Below, one piece after another: positions 55,245 through 64,000 of a stretch of DNA of 64,000 nt. Source of the stretch: Leishmania infantum JPCM5. Its lineage: Eukaryota; Euglenozoa; Kinetoplastea; Trypanosomatida; Trypanosomatidae. Positions within the stretch are counted from its first letter, which is position 1, and each line of letters begins with the position of its first letter. Location of the stretch: contig NC_009396.2 of assembly GCF_000002875.2 (NCBI RefSeq), forward strand, positions 255,501 to 319,500, given 5' to 3'. The notes below the pieces were generated by a model, which was not told the origin of the DNA, ran no database searches, and saw only the letters and a list, made by a program, of their open reading frames with translations. The position numbers were made by a program, and so were the translations under genes.

Positions 55245-58200
55245 ATGCCGCCGAAGCGAAGCGAAAGTTCAAATGCTGCCGAGACAGGGCGAAGCGTGGC
55301 GATTGTGAAGCGGCGGCGCGAGGGGCAGCGCAGCGAGTTCTCTTCAAGTGCGCTGTATTCGACGTTTGAGGCACACGTCACTGCGGCACAAAATTCGTTC
55401 CTGCGAGGTGATTCACAAGCAGCAGAGCACGAGGCGGTGCAAGCGCTCCGCATCCGACCCACCGCGCATCTCTTCGCTCTGTTGGCGGTGATTGCGGAGT
55501 CGAAAGGAAAGTTTGACCAGGCCAGCGACTTCCGGCTCCTGCAGGCCTTCTTGGCTCGCGACATCGTTCTATGGGAGGAGTTGCTGCACGATTTCATGAC
55601 ACAGCAGCTCTACTACAAGTCTGTGGTTTGCCTGCAGCGGATGTCGGCGCTGGAGAAGAACCAGGAGCGGTACCGTGCGCTGCAGCTGCAGTTGGCAGAT
55701 CTACTTATTGGTCTGGGCGAGATTCGGAGAGCGTCGAACGTGCTGGTGCCGTTGTGGAACAGCAGCCGTTGCCGCGACTTTGAGGTGTTCGCCCTCCTCT
55801 CGTCTTTGTACTTCCAGCTCGGCAAGTGGGCGTCACTCCAGCGGCTGATCGAGAGCAGCGTCAAGCACGCTTTTCAACTACTGCCAACGGCTGAGGTGAC
55901 CGGAGCGACAGCGGCGGCGGGTGAGACGATGGCACACGGGGCGGAGGCAACTGCTCAAGTGTCGTCTTCCACTCCAGGTACGGAGCAGCAGCTGCCCTCA
56001 CCCCCGCCGGACTCGTCGATCTCAGAACAACGCGTCTCGAAACGCGTTCGCTTCTTTGGCATGGACGCCGGCGAGGACGGCGCAGCAGTGCCCGTCACAG
56101 CGGACCTCACTGCCACAACGGCACCGACGTCTTTGTCTCCTGCCGAGGCTTCGTTGGACGAATTCGGGTTTGACGACTTCATATCACCTGCCTCGCCTCT
56201 CTTACATCCACCGTCGTCCAACCGCCCTGGGGATGCAGCTGGCAGCACGGGTGCGCACCGCGGCGGCGTGGTGCATCAACTTTACGGGGAGCGAATAGAG
56301 CTGCGCAGCCCGCAGGACCAGAAGAACTTTCTCACGCTTGTCAACGTCCATGCCGAGCTGCTGAACGAGCAGGGCAACTTCTCCGACACAGTGCAGCTGC
56401 TTCATATGGCGGCTGGCTGCCTTGATGTTGACCTCATGGAGCTTCCGCCGGACCTCCTCGTGCGGCTTGGCGTGGCCTACGCGTTCCTTGGCGGCGTCTA
56501 TGAGCAGCCATGCCGCGACGTTTTTCAGCACTTGGTGGCACACTGCTCAATGGAGGACTATGGTGATGTCCTGCTGGATGCGGCCATGTCGCTGCAGAAG
56601 GTGAGCATGCATGCGGAGGCGGCACAGGTGTACGTGACGCTGGCCCGCTACCATCAGTTTGTCTACGACCGTGTTCGCAGGCAGGTGGGTATGGCGGAGG
56701 CGGAGCTGACGTTGATGCAGGACACAGCTCCGTTGAACCAGGTGCAGTCGGCCACAGACGCGTTAAAGGCACTCAAGGCGGAGGAGGCAGACCTCAAAAC
56801 GGTGCTAGCCGCTGCCCTTCAAGGGCAGGCTCAAAGCGCGTACGCGAGGGAGCTGTACGACGAAGCGAAGGAATACGCCGAGCGCGTGCTGCAGCTGGAG
56901 CCCACGCATCTGCAGGCACGTCTCCTGCTCGGTCGCTACTACTTCTATCAGCACAAAGACACCGCCGCTGCCGTAGAGGTGTTGACGCCGTCGACACACG
57001 AGCCAGCGCTCCAGCGCATTCAGCTCGGGGTGTTCCTCGTTCACGTGTTTCAGCGTGCAAAGCGCTACGTCGAGGCGATCGCCCTCGGCGTTTCGATTTT
57101 CGAGCTTCTGCTGTCCAGCGAGGAGGACGGCGACACCCAATCTGTCGCACCCGGCACGTCGTCGCGTCGCAGTGGGGCTTCTCTTTACCTGCCGACAATG
57201 ACGCGTGCTAGTTCGGCCATCATACCTGCATCGAGCCTGGCCGGAATGGTGGGCGGCAGCACCGCGGCTGGCGGCAGCAACGTCGCCGCACGTACCTCCT
57301 TTTCGCTAGCCGCGTCTATCAAAGCCTCCACTTCCGTCGCACGGCAGCAGCTGGCTCGCCGTGGTCTGGAGTCACTAACGACAACCGTCTACGGCGCCTC
57401 TGCGGCGGCGTCGCTCGCCGCCGGCTGGGATCGACGGGAGGAGGAGGGGCAGCTGAAGGACACCTCGACGATTTTCCGTTTCAACCGCCGGCGCCGCCGC
57501 CCTGGAGGCGAGAGGAGGGTTGCAGACGGTGCCCTCTTGACCGATGAAAAGCCTGAAGGGCCTGTCGAAGATGCTGGTGAGCGAAGCGGCGATGCTACTG
57601 TGCACGGCGAGCCAGGCGTCACTCGGCTCAAGACAGCCGAGGAGCGGCGCGCGGCTATCATCAGCATGGAGCCGGCTGCCTTCTGGCCCGCTGAAGAGGG
57701 GGGCGAGGGTGATGGGGCTGAGGAGGACCAGCCATCGTCGAGCAGGGTCAAGCCAGGAGCAGACCAGAGCAGTGCGACGCAATCCGTCAAGGAGGAGGAC
57801 GGCGGCGACGGTGAGAAGGACCGAAGCCGCGCTGACGCTCTTCGCCCCCCAGTAAAGCGCGACCGGGGCGGTGAAAGAGTCGCCGATACAGCCGCTGCCG
57901 TAGCAGGGGTGGTGAAGACATCATCAGGCATGGAGGGCAAGGGCGTGGGGAAGACGACGAAAAAGGCGAGCGCCGGCGCAGCCGTGGGCCGCTTCAACAA
58001 CACGATAGTGGGGGAGCGGGACAGGGACCTGACAGAGTTGGAGGGGTTCCTGACAGAGGCCGAGGCGATCGCAAACGCGGAAGCGGAGCTGGCCGAGCCG
58101 TCTGGAAATGCGAGGGAAGTGGCCGCAGGCTCGATGCGGGATGATGAGCAACACGACGATGACGCGGTGGACGTATTGCCGGAATCCTATGAGCTCCCCT

Positions 58201-59354
58201 CGCTGGAGGAGGTCAGCAAGCAGTTCCAAGACCCGGTTATGGCGCAACTTTTTCTTGATGCCTCCAGCTTCACGCCCGGAGGCGGGGTGCGGAGCGGGGA
58301 GGGGCAAGACAGCGGCCAGAATCCATGGGCTGACTTGGCGGAGGCGAACCACAACGCCAGTGCCGCTCCCGGGCTTCCGGCTGGCACGGGGCTGGAGGAC
58401 AAGGTGACGCTCCGTGAGGCTGTGGCTGTGCTGGGAAAGGCCGGTTTCATCTCACTTGCCGTTGCCGTTGTGGAGTGCTACAGTGCGGTGGGCCAGTTCA
58501 CGGAGGCGCGCGAGTTCGCGTTTGTCGCACTCACTCACTTTTCGCAGAAGCGCCGGCTGCGGCAGATGGGAAACGGACTCGAGCGGCCGCTGCGGCTGGC
58601 GGTACTGCGAGCCGCACTCGCCGCGGGTGAGAGCGAGGATGCTTACCGGGTAGGGCTCCGGCTCCTGCAGCAGGACACCGCCGAGGACAAGCGCCGTGAG
58701 GTGGTGGAGCTGATGCACAGCGTGCTGAACCGCTGCTACGATCGCAGCTCCATCCTGTACCGCGCCGTCGCTGACGGCTACAGTGACCCTGCGCTACTTG
58801 TGCTGCTGGCTAACCGATATCACCAAACGCGCAGCTACGCACGCGTGCTGAATCTGTACCTGATGGCGCTACGGGAGAGGCCGTCAGACATTCTGCTCAA
58901 CTTCATGGTGGGTCTCTCCTACCTGTTCTGCAGCCACCGAAAGCGAACTCGGTCTCGTGAGGCGTGCGTGTCGGCGGCCATCTACTACCTGACTCAATAT
59001 CAGCAGCTCCGCCTGGCACTGGAGCCAGCTGCCGGCATCGGGGAGGTACTCTACAACATCGCTCGCACTTTGCAGTTTCTGAAGTTGTACTACATGTGCA
59101 TCCCTTTATATGAGCGGGTCGCGTACGACTTGTGCCCGCCGGAGGAGTGCACCATCGCTCTGCAGCGCGCCGCGCGCGTGAACCTCTACTTTGTATACCG
59201 CTGGGCCTCGGGAAATCGAACGCTGGCGCTGACGGCCCTGCAGGCGCGCAGTGTGCCCAATGGCACAGCTGTGACATCACCACGTCCGCCTAGCCCCTTC
59301 CGTCTCAAGACGGACGGTGAAATTCTTAACGTGCCGAGTCAGCGTACACCTTGA
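55245..59354 (+). CDS. TPR protein resembling TFIIIC subunit tau131/TFIIIC102, 1369 aa
   Basis: In other eukaryotes this subunit is the TPR scaffold of TFIIIC that contacts TFIIIB and recruits Pol III to tRNA and 5S genes. The resemblance is in layout and in the C-terminus. An N-terminal TPR array (about 35-215) has the pattern of paired helices (SFLRGDSQAAEHEAVQALRI, then FALLAVIAESKGKFDQASDF). A second array spans about 355-625. Long low-complexity, partly acidic linkers follow (about 640-960). The C-terminal array (about 1175-1320) carries VGLSYLFCSHRKRTRSREAC, then a YYL..YQQLR block and GEVLYNIARTLQFLKLYYMC, which follow the order of the conserved end of TFIIIC102. The linkers are longer than usual. 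Another TPR scaffold remains possible. The start at 55245 directly follows the acceptor. Confidence 0.65.
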   Translation: MPPKRSESSNAAETGRSVAIVKRRREGQRSEFSSSALYSTFEAHVTAAQNSFLRGDSQAAEHEAVQALRIRPTAHLFALLAVIAESKGKFDQASDFRLLQAFLARDIVLWEELLHDFMTQQLYYKSVVCLQRMSALEKNQERYRALQLQLADLLIGLGEIRRASNVLVPLWNSSRCRDFEVFALLSSLYFQLGKWASLQRLIESSVKHAFQLLPTAEVTGATAAAGETMAHGAEATAQVSSSTPGTEQQLPSPPPDSSISEQRVSKRVRFFGMDAGEDGAAVPVTADLTATTAPTSLSPAEASLDEFGFDDFISPASPLLHPPSSNRPGDAAGSTGAHRGGVVHQLYGERIELRSPQDQKNFLTLVNVHAELLNEQGNFSDTVQLLHMAAGCLDVDLMELPPDLLVRLGVAYAFLGGVYEQPCRDVFQHLVAHCSMEDYGDVLLDAAMSLQKVSMHAEAAQVYVTLARYHQFVYDRVRRQVGMAEAELTLMQDTAPLNQVQSATDALKALKAEEADLKTVLAAALQGQAQSAYARELYDEAKEYAERVLQLEPTHLQARLLLGRYYFYQHKDTAAAVEVLTPSTHEPALQRIQLGVFLVHVFQRAKRYVEAIALGVSIFELLLSSEEDGDTQSVAPGTSSRRSGASLYLPTMTRASSAIIPASSLAGMVGGSTAAGGSNVAARTSFSLAASIKASTSVARQQLARRGLESLTTTVYGASAAASLAAGWDRREEEGQLKDTSTIFRFNRRRRRPGGERRVADGALLTDEKPEGPVEDAGERSGDATVHGEPGVTRLKTAEERRAAIISMEPAAFWPAEEGGEGDGAEEDQPSSSRVKPGADQSSATQSVKEEDGGDGEKDRSRADALRPPVKRDRGGERVADTAAAVAGVVKTSSGMEGKGVGKTTKKASAGAAVGRFNNTIVGERDRDLTELEGFLTEAEAIANAEAELAEPSGNAREVAAGSMRDDEQHDDDAVDVLPESYELPSLEEVSKQFQDPVMAQLFLDASSFTPGGGVRSGEGQDSGQNPWADLAEANHNASAAPGLPAGTGLEDKVTLREAVAVLGKAGFISLAVAVVECYSAVGQFTEAREFAFVALTHFSQKRRLRQMGNGLERPLRLAVLRAALAAGESEDAYRVGLRLLQQDTAEDKRREVVELMHSVLNRCYDRSSILYRAVADGYSDPALLVLLANRYHQTRSYARVLNLYLMALRERPSDILLNFMVGLSYLFCSHRKRTRSREACVSAAIYYLTQYQQLRLALEPAAGIGEVLYNIARTLQFLKLYYMCIPLYERVAYDLCPPEECTIALQRAARVNLYFVYRWASGNRTLALTALQARSVPNGTAVTSPRPPSPFRLKTDGEILNVPSQRTP

Positions 59355-60642
59355 AGCCATGAGAAAGTTCGCGTGTGAATGTCGAGCACAAAATGGTTTT
59401 CAAGTCGTGTTACGAGGGTGAGAACGTTACCCTGGTGGTGGTGGGCTGCCTCTCTGCACCCGCGAATACACGACCACGAGAGAGGGGCACAGAAGGGCAA
59501 CAGAAAGGCGGTTCAGCGTAGCCACCCACCCCGCCCCCCTCATCTGCGCACACGTTCGTGCACATCTATACGTGACTCGCGTAGATGGATGCTTTGGCGC
59601 CGCAGGGGACGTCTTTCGAGAGTGACGCGGGTGAAGCCACGGCGGTTCGACACACCAAGCCGGGTACTGCCGACTGGCAAGTGGAGACTCATGGCTTTTG
59701 CCTGTTCTATCGACTCGGACGCATTGCACGCCACACGCCACACGAAAATGGATGCAGATGAATCGCAACACTTCGTCCTCCCCGTCCCGCCGTTTTCCTG
59801 CTTCTCCTCCCTTCTCTTCCTTTCCTGCCGCTGACTCCTCTTCCCCCCTTTTTCGGTTTTGCACGATGCCCCAGATGACTGGGGGAGAGAGGAGGTGTGT
59901 GTGTGGCACACCGCCGTGCGTGATATCTCGGTCCATCGGCCCCTGCCTCCTCCCCTCCCTACCCACACTCTCTGTGGGGAAGCCAAGCAGCCTGCCGTCT
60001 GCCCTCTGGGTATTGGTTGCGGTCTCTTGACGTCGGCGGAGGCATCACGGCTGCTGCCATGCCACAGATAATTGCTGCCATGATGACGCTTCTACCAGCT
60101 CACGACGAAATGTGTCGATGATACAACAAGCACGGGCATCCACCCACTGTTTTTCTGCTTTAGCTGCGCCGCGGTGCTATCGAGCGTAATCCTGGACCCG
60201 GCCTGCGCTGCATGCAGTGGAATGCCAATGGGCTGAAGGACGCCACACGGCTTTGGCTCGCCTAGTTTCTGGACACGGCCATGGTGCGACTGAGTTCGGT
60301 GAACGGTGGTTGCACGGGCCTATTCGTTGACATGTTCGTGGTTGGATGGCCACGCTGCAAAAAAAAAAGAAGACACGTGCGCACTGAGACACGACTGCTG
60401 CTCCGCTGCGGCTCTTTTCGTTTCTCTGCCTTTTCCACCTTCTCCTCTTATTATGTTCTGCTGATTCGTTTTCTTTGGTGTTGCCCTGTTGTGCTGCACG
60501 CGGCACACACACACACACACAAAGACGGACATGTCCACACGGCATACACGAAAGAGTGTCGCCCCTCCCTGCTTTGCAGTGCTTCTTTTAGTTTTTCTTG
60601 TTTTCGCCACCATTTCCTGCCCGCTTTTCTGTGCAGAGGAAG
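59355..60642 (+). other. Intergenic region with possible decayed SIDER
   Basis: 1.3 kb with no gene. Around 59960-60050 a stretch (GGGGAAGCCAAGCAGCC, later TGACGTCGGCGGAGGC) loosely matches minus-strand SIDER2 words seen at 52.1-52.2 kb, so a decayed copy may be present. A CA run is at 60503-60521. The right end is a T/C-rich tract ending in CAG at 60634-60636, the acceptor of the next gene. Confidence 0.4.
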
Positions 60643-63600
60643 ATGGACTCTCATGCTCAAAGTCCCGTCAGGGCCTCGAAGCTGAGCAGTCCCGCCACCG
60701 ATAGAGGCCATGAATTCGTGTCTGCGTCACACCACCGACGGGACACGGGCAACTCTAGCGGTGCCCCGAATGACTGCCTGTGCACTGACAACAGCCCCTG
60801 CCGCGTGAAGCCGACTGGGGACTTACAGACGAGCGTCACGAATGACTCTTTTGGGTGTCCGCTGGGCAACAACGTCGTCTTTGGCTCCACCCGACCCTTC
60901 GATAGCGGGCAGAGCTCCTCGACCGTGGAGCATTTTCTTTCTACGGTGCCCGCCGTCGACTCCACTTTCACTCCCAGCTGCTTTCAACACGACAGCGGTG
61001 CCGTCGCCGAGCCAATGCACGCGCGAGAGAGGCCCAACTTTGTGTCTATTTCCAAGGAGGTTGCCTTGCCTGCAGACCCACCGCTGGACGCCTCGCCATG
61101 GCCTACAAGTGCCGTCCAGGCCATTGCCGTGCCAGCCCTGCATCAGGCTGCCTTTTATTCGACGAGCACCTCATCCCGCAAGATGGTGGTGCCGTCGCCG
61201 GTGGTATCGACAGTGCACCGCGATCCACAACCGGTATTTGCAGCAACCGTGTCCTCACTGACAGGCTCTGTGCCCGTTGTTGCTTCGTTGACGTCGTCTG
61301 CGGCGTCGCCACTGCAGCGGTCGCCGTCTCGTCGCATCTCGACAAAATCGTTTGCATTGACGTCCTCGGGCGTGGGGTCTGCTGCCGGCTCGCCGACACA
61401 GCCGGGGAGCTGCGCCCGGCCCACCTTGCCGCCTCTTAGCAGCGTGGGCCACCATGCCTCTACCAACTCCAGCTACTGGCACACGAACGAGGTGTCGGTC
61501 GGAGGTGCTGGTGCAGACGCGGGCGCGATTTACACCTCCAGCCCGCTGCAACGCAGTCCCGCGTCCCCCGGGCTTTCCCCTACGTCGCGCCGCGCACACA
61601 ACTATGGTAGCGGGATGCAGTTTTCCTCGACCCTCGCACAGTTTCCCGGAGGTGTTGGTGCCGGCCTCCCTCGCAGCCGCTCTGACACGGATCTCCGCCG
61701 CGCCTTGAAAGAGCGTGAAGACGCAATCCTCAGCCCAACTAACGCGACCGCCGCGGGCCAAGTGCTCAGCGGAGGATCACCGGGAAACGTCGATCGCCCC
61801 CTGTCCTACAACTCCCCGTTGCTTGGCGTTGGTTCGCGCCAGCGCCGCGTGATCCGGGACATGGAGTCGTCCTTCAACGCCGGTGGACTGCACAGCTCCA
61901 GCCGTTACGCGGCCTCCGGCGGCAGCTGTGGCGCCAGCTCTAGCGGAACCGTTCCCGCGCAGCCGCGCTGGGTGAGCGCGGCAGAGCGGATGAAGGAGTC
62001 GCGCGGTTTCGAGGACCCGTTGATGCACGACCCAGTGCTTCCATACGACCAGAGCAAGCTTGGGATTCAGTCGCGCCGCCTCGCCGCGCAGGGCGTGCTG
62101 ACGGCTGGCAAACTGCGCGCTCTGGAGGCGCAACAGGCTGAGAGCGGCGGTGGCAGCACGGACTACAGAAATCCTCATCAGCTGGTAGCATACAGTACCG
62201 CTGGTGGCAGTGTACGGTCCGGCGCCCACCCGGCACGATGCCAAGCCGCTCAGGGCGGGGTTCCCGTATTTGTGGCGCAGGAGGAGGCACTTATTGCGTC
62301 AACGCGGCACCACGGCCGCACCCTTACAGAACACTCAGGATGGCGTCGCGGCGGCAACGTGCGGTGTGTTGCCGTTGGCGGTCAAAGCATGATTGGCGGG
62401 CGCCACGCCGTGACTGCCTTGCCGAACTCGCGCGCCGTTACAACTTTGGAGGCGGTGACAGGGGGCGGCGTTGGCAAAACCAGCCCCAGCAGCACCACAT
62501 GCAGTGCATCCTTCCGCACCCGCGCTGCGAATGGCTGCATCTCGAGCTCGCTTGGCAGTGTAGACTCGAAGCCTGGTATTGCAGAGTACAAGCTAGCCAA
62601 TCTCTTCCAACGTAAGTTGCAGCAGACCAACAACATCCTTTATGCGATGGAGTCGTCATGTGGTGGAGTGGCTGAGTCTTCCGCCTCGAACGGTGTCGCG
62701 GCGGGAGCGCCACGCGGCACAGGCGAGGAGAAGGGTGCAGCAGCGGGAGGAGGGGGCGGTGGCGGTGGCGGTAGCGGTGGCGGCGGTGGCGGTGGCGGTG
62801 GCGGTGGCGGTGGCTCTTCGAGCGATTCTCGAAGCAGCAAAGGGGTGCATGGCAAGATGGCAAAAAACTCCCACAGCGATACCGAGAGGGTTGAGAAGTA
62901 CAAGTGGGCGGATGTGAAGAAGATGGACACAGAAGGCGATGAGGACGAGCGAGACGAGCGCAACTTCCGGACTCGCAACATCGATGCCCTGCACGCCATC
63001 CCGTGGGATCAGCGGCAGCAGCTACCCATGAGCGGCTTCGGCACACGCTTCTTTGCCTTACTGAGCACGCCGCGTTTTTGGGAGAAGCTTGACTGGACAG
63101 TGCGTGCTTCCCTTCTGACCGTGCTTCCCACCATGGTGCTGTCACTCGAGCCCTCGACGTCGTACATGTTCCCGTTGCCGTCCTCGTTGGCCTTCAACGC
63201 CTTTTGGATAACGATGCCGACCTTTGGCAGTGGTCTGCGCGAACTGATCATTGCCTTGAAGGGCTTCTCTGTCGGCCTGCTGTTTGTGTGCATCGTCGTA
63301 GGCACGCACACCGGCCCTGCGTGGCTGAGTCTTCTTATGCTCTTTTTCTTCACCTTCATCTCCTCCTTTGTGGCGGAGGAGACGAAGAAGACTGCCGCCT
63401 ACGTGCTGGCGTCGATGATCATGAAATACATTGTGGACCCTGCCGAAACGGANNNNNNNNNNNNNNNNNNNNNNNNNNNNNNNNNNNNNNNNNNNNNNNN
63501 NNNNNNNNNNNNNNNNNNNNNNNNNNNNNNNNNNNNNNNNNNNNNNNNNNNNCCTGCTCATTGGCCTGGCCTTCGGTACGGCTGGCTTTCTAGTGCCATT

Positions 63601-64000
63601 CATCCGCTGGTCAAGCGACATTGCTCGGCACTACATCAAGGCCATGGGCAACTCACTCAGCATTGATCTGCAGGGAACACTGTCGAGCTTCTGGGTGCGC
63701 ACCCCGCTGGAGCGCGAGCTGAACGTTGTGCGTCTGCGCCAACTAAGGGCCACTGCGGAGAAGTGTCTCAGCAAGATTGAGACGGCGCTGGAAGAGTCTG
63801 AGTACGAGCCGCACACTGGGGCGTACATGATGTGCATGGTGAACCGCTTCAACTTCTGCAAGTCCATTCACAACATCCTCGGCTCCTTGAGCCACGTCAT
63901 CGAGCTCATCGCTGACAATCCGAGCCTGATCGACACGCCGATGTGCACGGCCTTTGGAGAGCAGATTGGCGACCACCTCGCCGTTATCTCGTCTGCGATG
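60643..64000 (+). CDS. FUSC-like membrane protein, partial, interrupted by assembly gap
   Basis: It starts at the ATG at 60643 (MDSHAQSPVR), 6 nt after the acceptor AG at 60635-60636, and runs off the window. The first 800 or so residues are Ser/Ala/Gly-rich and probably cytosolic and disordered, with a Gly tract near 705-725. From about 820 hydrophobic helices appear (TVLPTMVLSL, SLAFNAFWITMPTFGSG, ALKGFSVGLLFVCIVVG, LSLLMLFFFTFISSFVA), resembling the FUSC/aromatic-acid exporter membrane module. A 100-N gap (63453-63552) follows; beyond it the frame continues one base out of register (LLIGLAFGTAGFLVPFI, then a long soluble helical region) to 64000. A reading that stays in the first frame stops at 63666, but only because of the arbitrary gap length. 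The substrate is unknown. Confidence 0.65.
62740..62820 (+). repeat. GGT/GGC trinucleotide repeat coding poly-Gly
   Basis: Tandem GGC/GGT/GGA codons encode two Gly runs split by Ser within the FUSC-like gene. The length is likely to vary between strains and to be error-prone in assembly. Confidence 0.85.
63453..63552. other. Assembly gap, 100 N
   Basis: Exactly 100 N, the usual placeholder for a gap of unknown size. The frames on both sides are compatible only if the true missing length is a multiple of three. Confidence 0.98.

Noticed and set aside
63554..63666. Stop codon ending the FUSC-like frame at 63666
   Set aside because: It appears only if the 100-N placeholder is taken as true length; another frame is open to the window end.

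Overview
The window reads as nuclear chromosomal DNA of a trypanosomatid, almost certainly a Leishmania or a very close relative. The evidence is intronless genes in long same-strand runs, pyrimidine tracts ending in AG ahead of the genes (trans-splicing acceptors), SIDER2-type retroposons with the 79-bp ingi/L1Tc hallmark, and a 605-residue glucose-6-phosphate isomerase with a trypanosomatid N-terminal extension and a C-terminal AHL peroxisomal/glycosomal signal. From memory, this isomerase lies on chromosome 12 in L. major, so this is probably the equivalent of chromosome 12. I cannot fix the species.

Layout. Positions 1-32069 belong to a leftward (minus-strand) polycistronic unit and 41731-64000 to a rightward (plus-strand) unit. 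Between them lies a divergent strand-switch region of about 9.7 kb, the usual place of Pol II initiation in these organisms. The left arm is gene-poor. It holds a 317-residue unknown protein (2257-3210), a 1473-residue unknown protein (8595-13016), what looks like a frameshifted remnant gene (23861-26124) and a CEP164-like WW/coiled-coil basal-body protein (29103-32069). Between them are long non-coding tracts of purine-rich plus strand with microsatellites. The right arm is dense: a 96-residue unknown protein, V-ATPase subunit F, glucose-6-phosphate isomerase, a mitochondrial-type protein with an OsmC-like C-terminal half, an 832-residue coiled-coil protein with a CCCH-like motif, Sec61 beta, a 1369-residue TPR protein resembling the TFIIIC tau131/TFIIIC102 subunit, and the start of a FUSC-like membrane protein broken by a 100-N assembly gap.

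The strand-switch region is itself unusual. About 5.7 kb of compositionally foreign DNA (about 35000-40710) carries the only two isolated ambiguous bases in the window, a C11/G13 hairpin and no convincing gene. Its right edge abuts a SIDER2 copy truncated exactly at the junction, and that copy is nearly identical to a full-length SIDER2 20 kb away. It could be a degenerate retroelement, a collapsed repeat or a misassembly. All four clear SIDER2 copies have their sense strand opposed to local transcription and point toward the strand switch.

The genes do not form one pathway, as is normal for trypanosomatid polycistrons: glycolysis in the glycosome, vacuolar acidification, ER protein translocation, mitochondrial redox, flagellum base and Pol III transcription simply share transcription units. 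Expression would be set after transcription by trans-splicing signals and by 3'UTR elements such as the SIDER2 at 52.0-52.3 kb.
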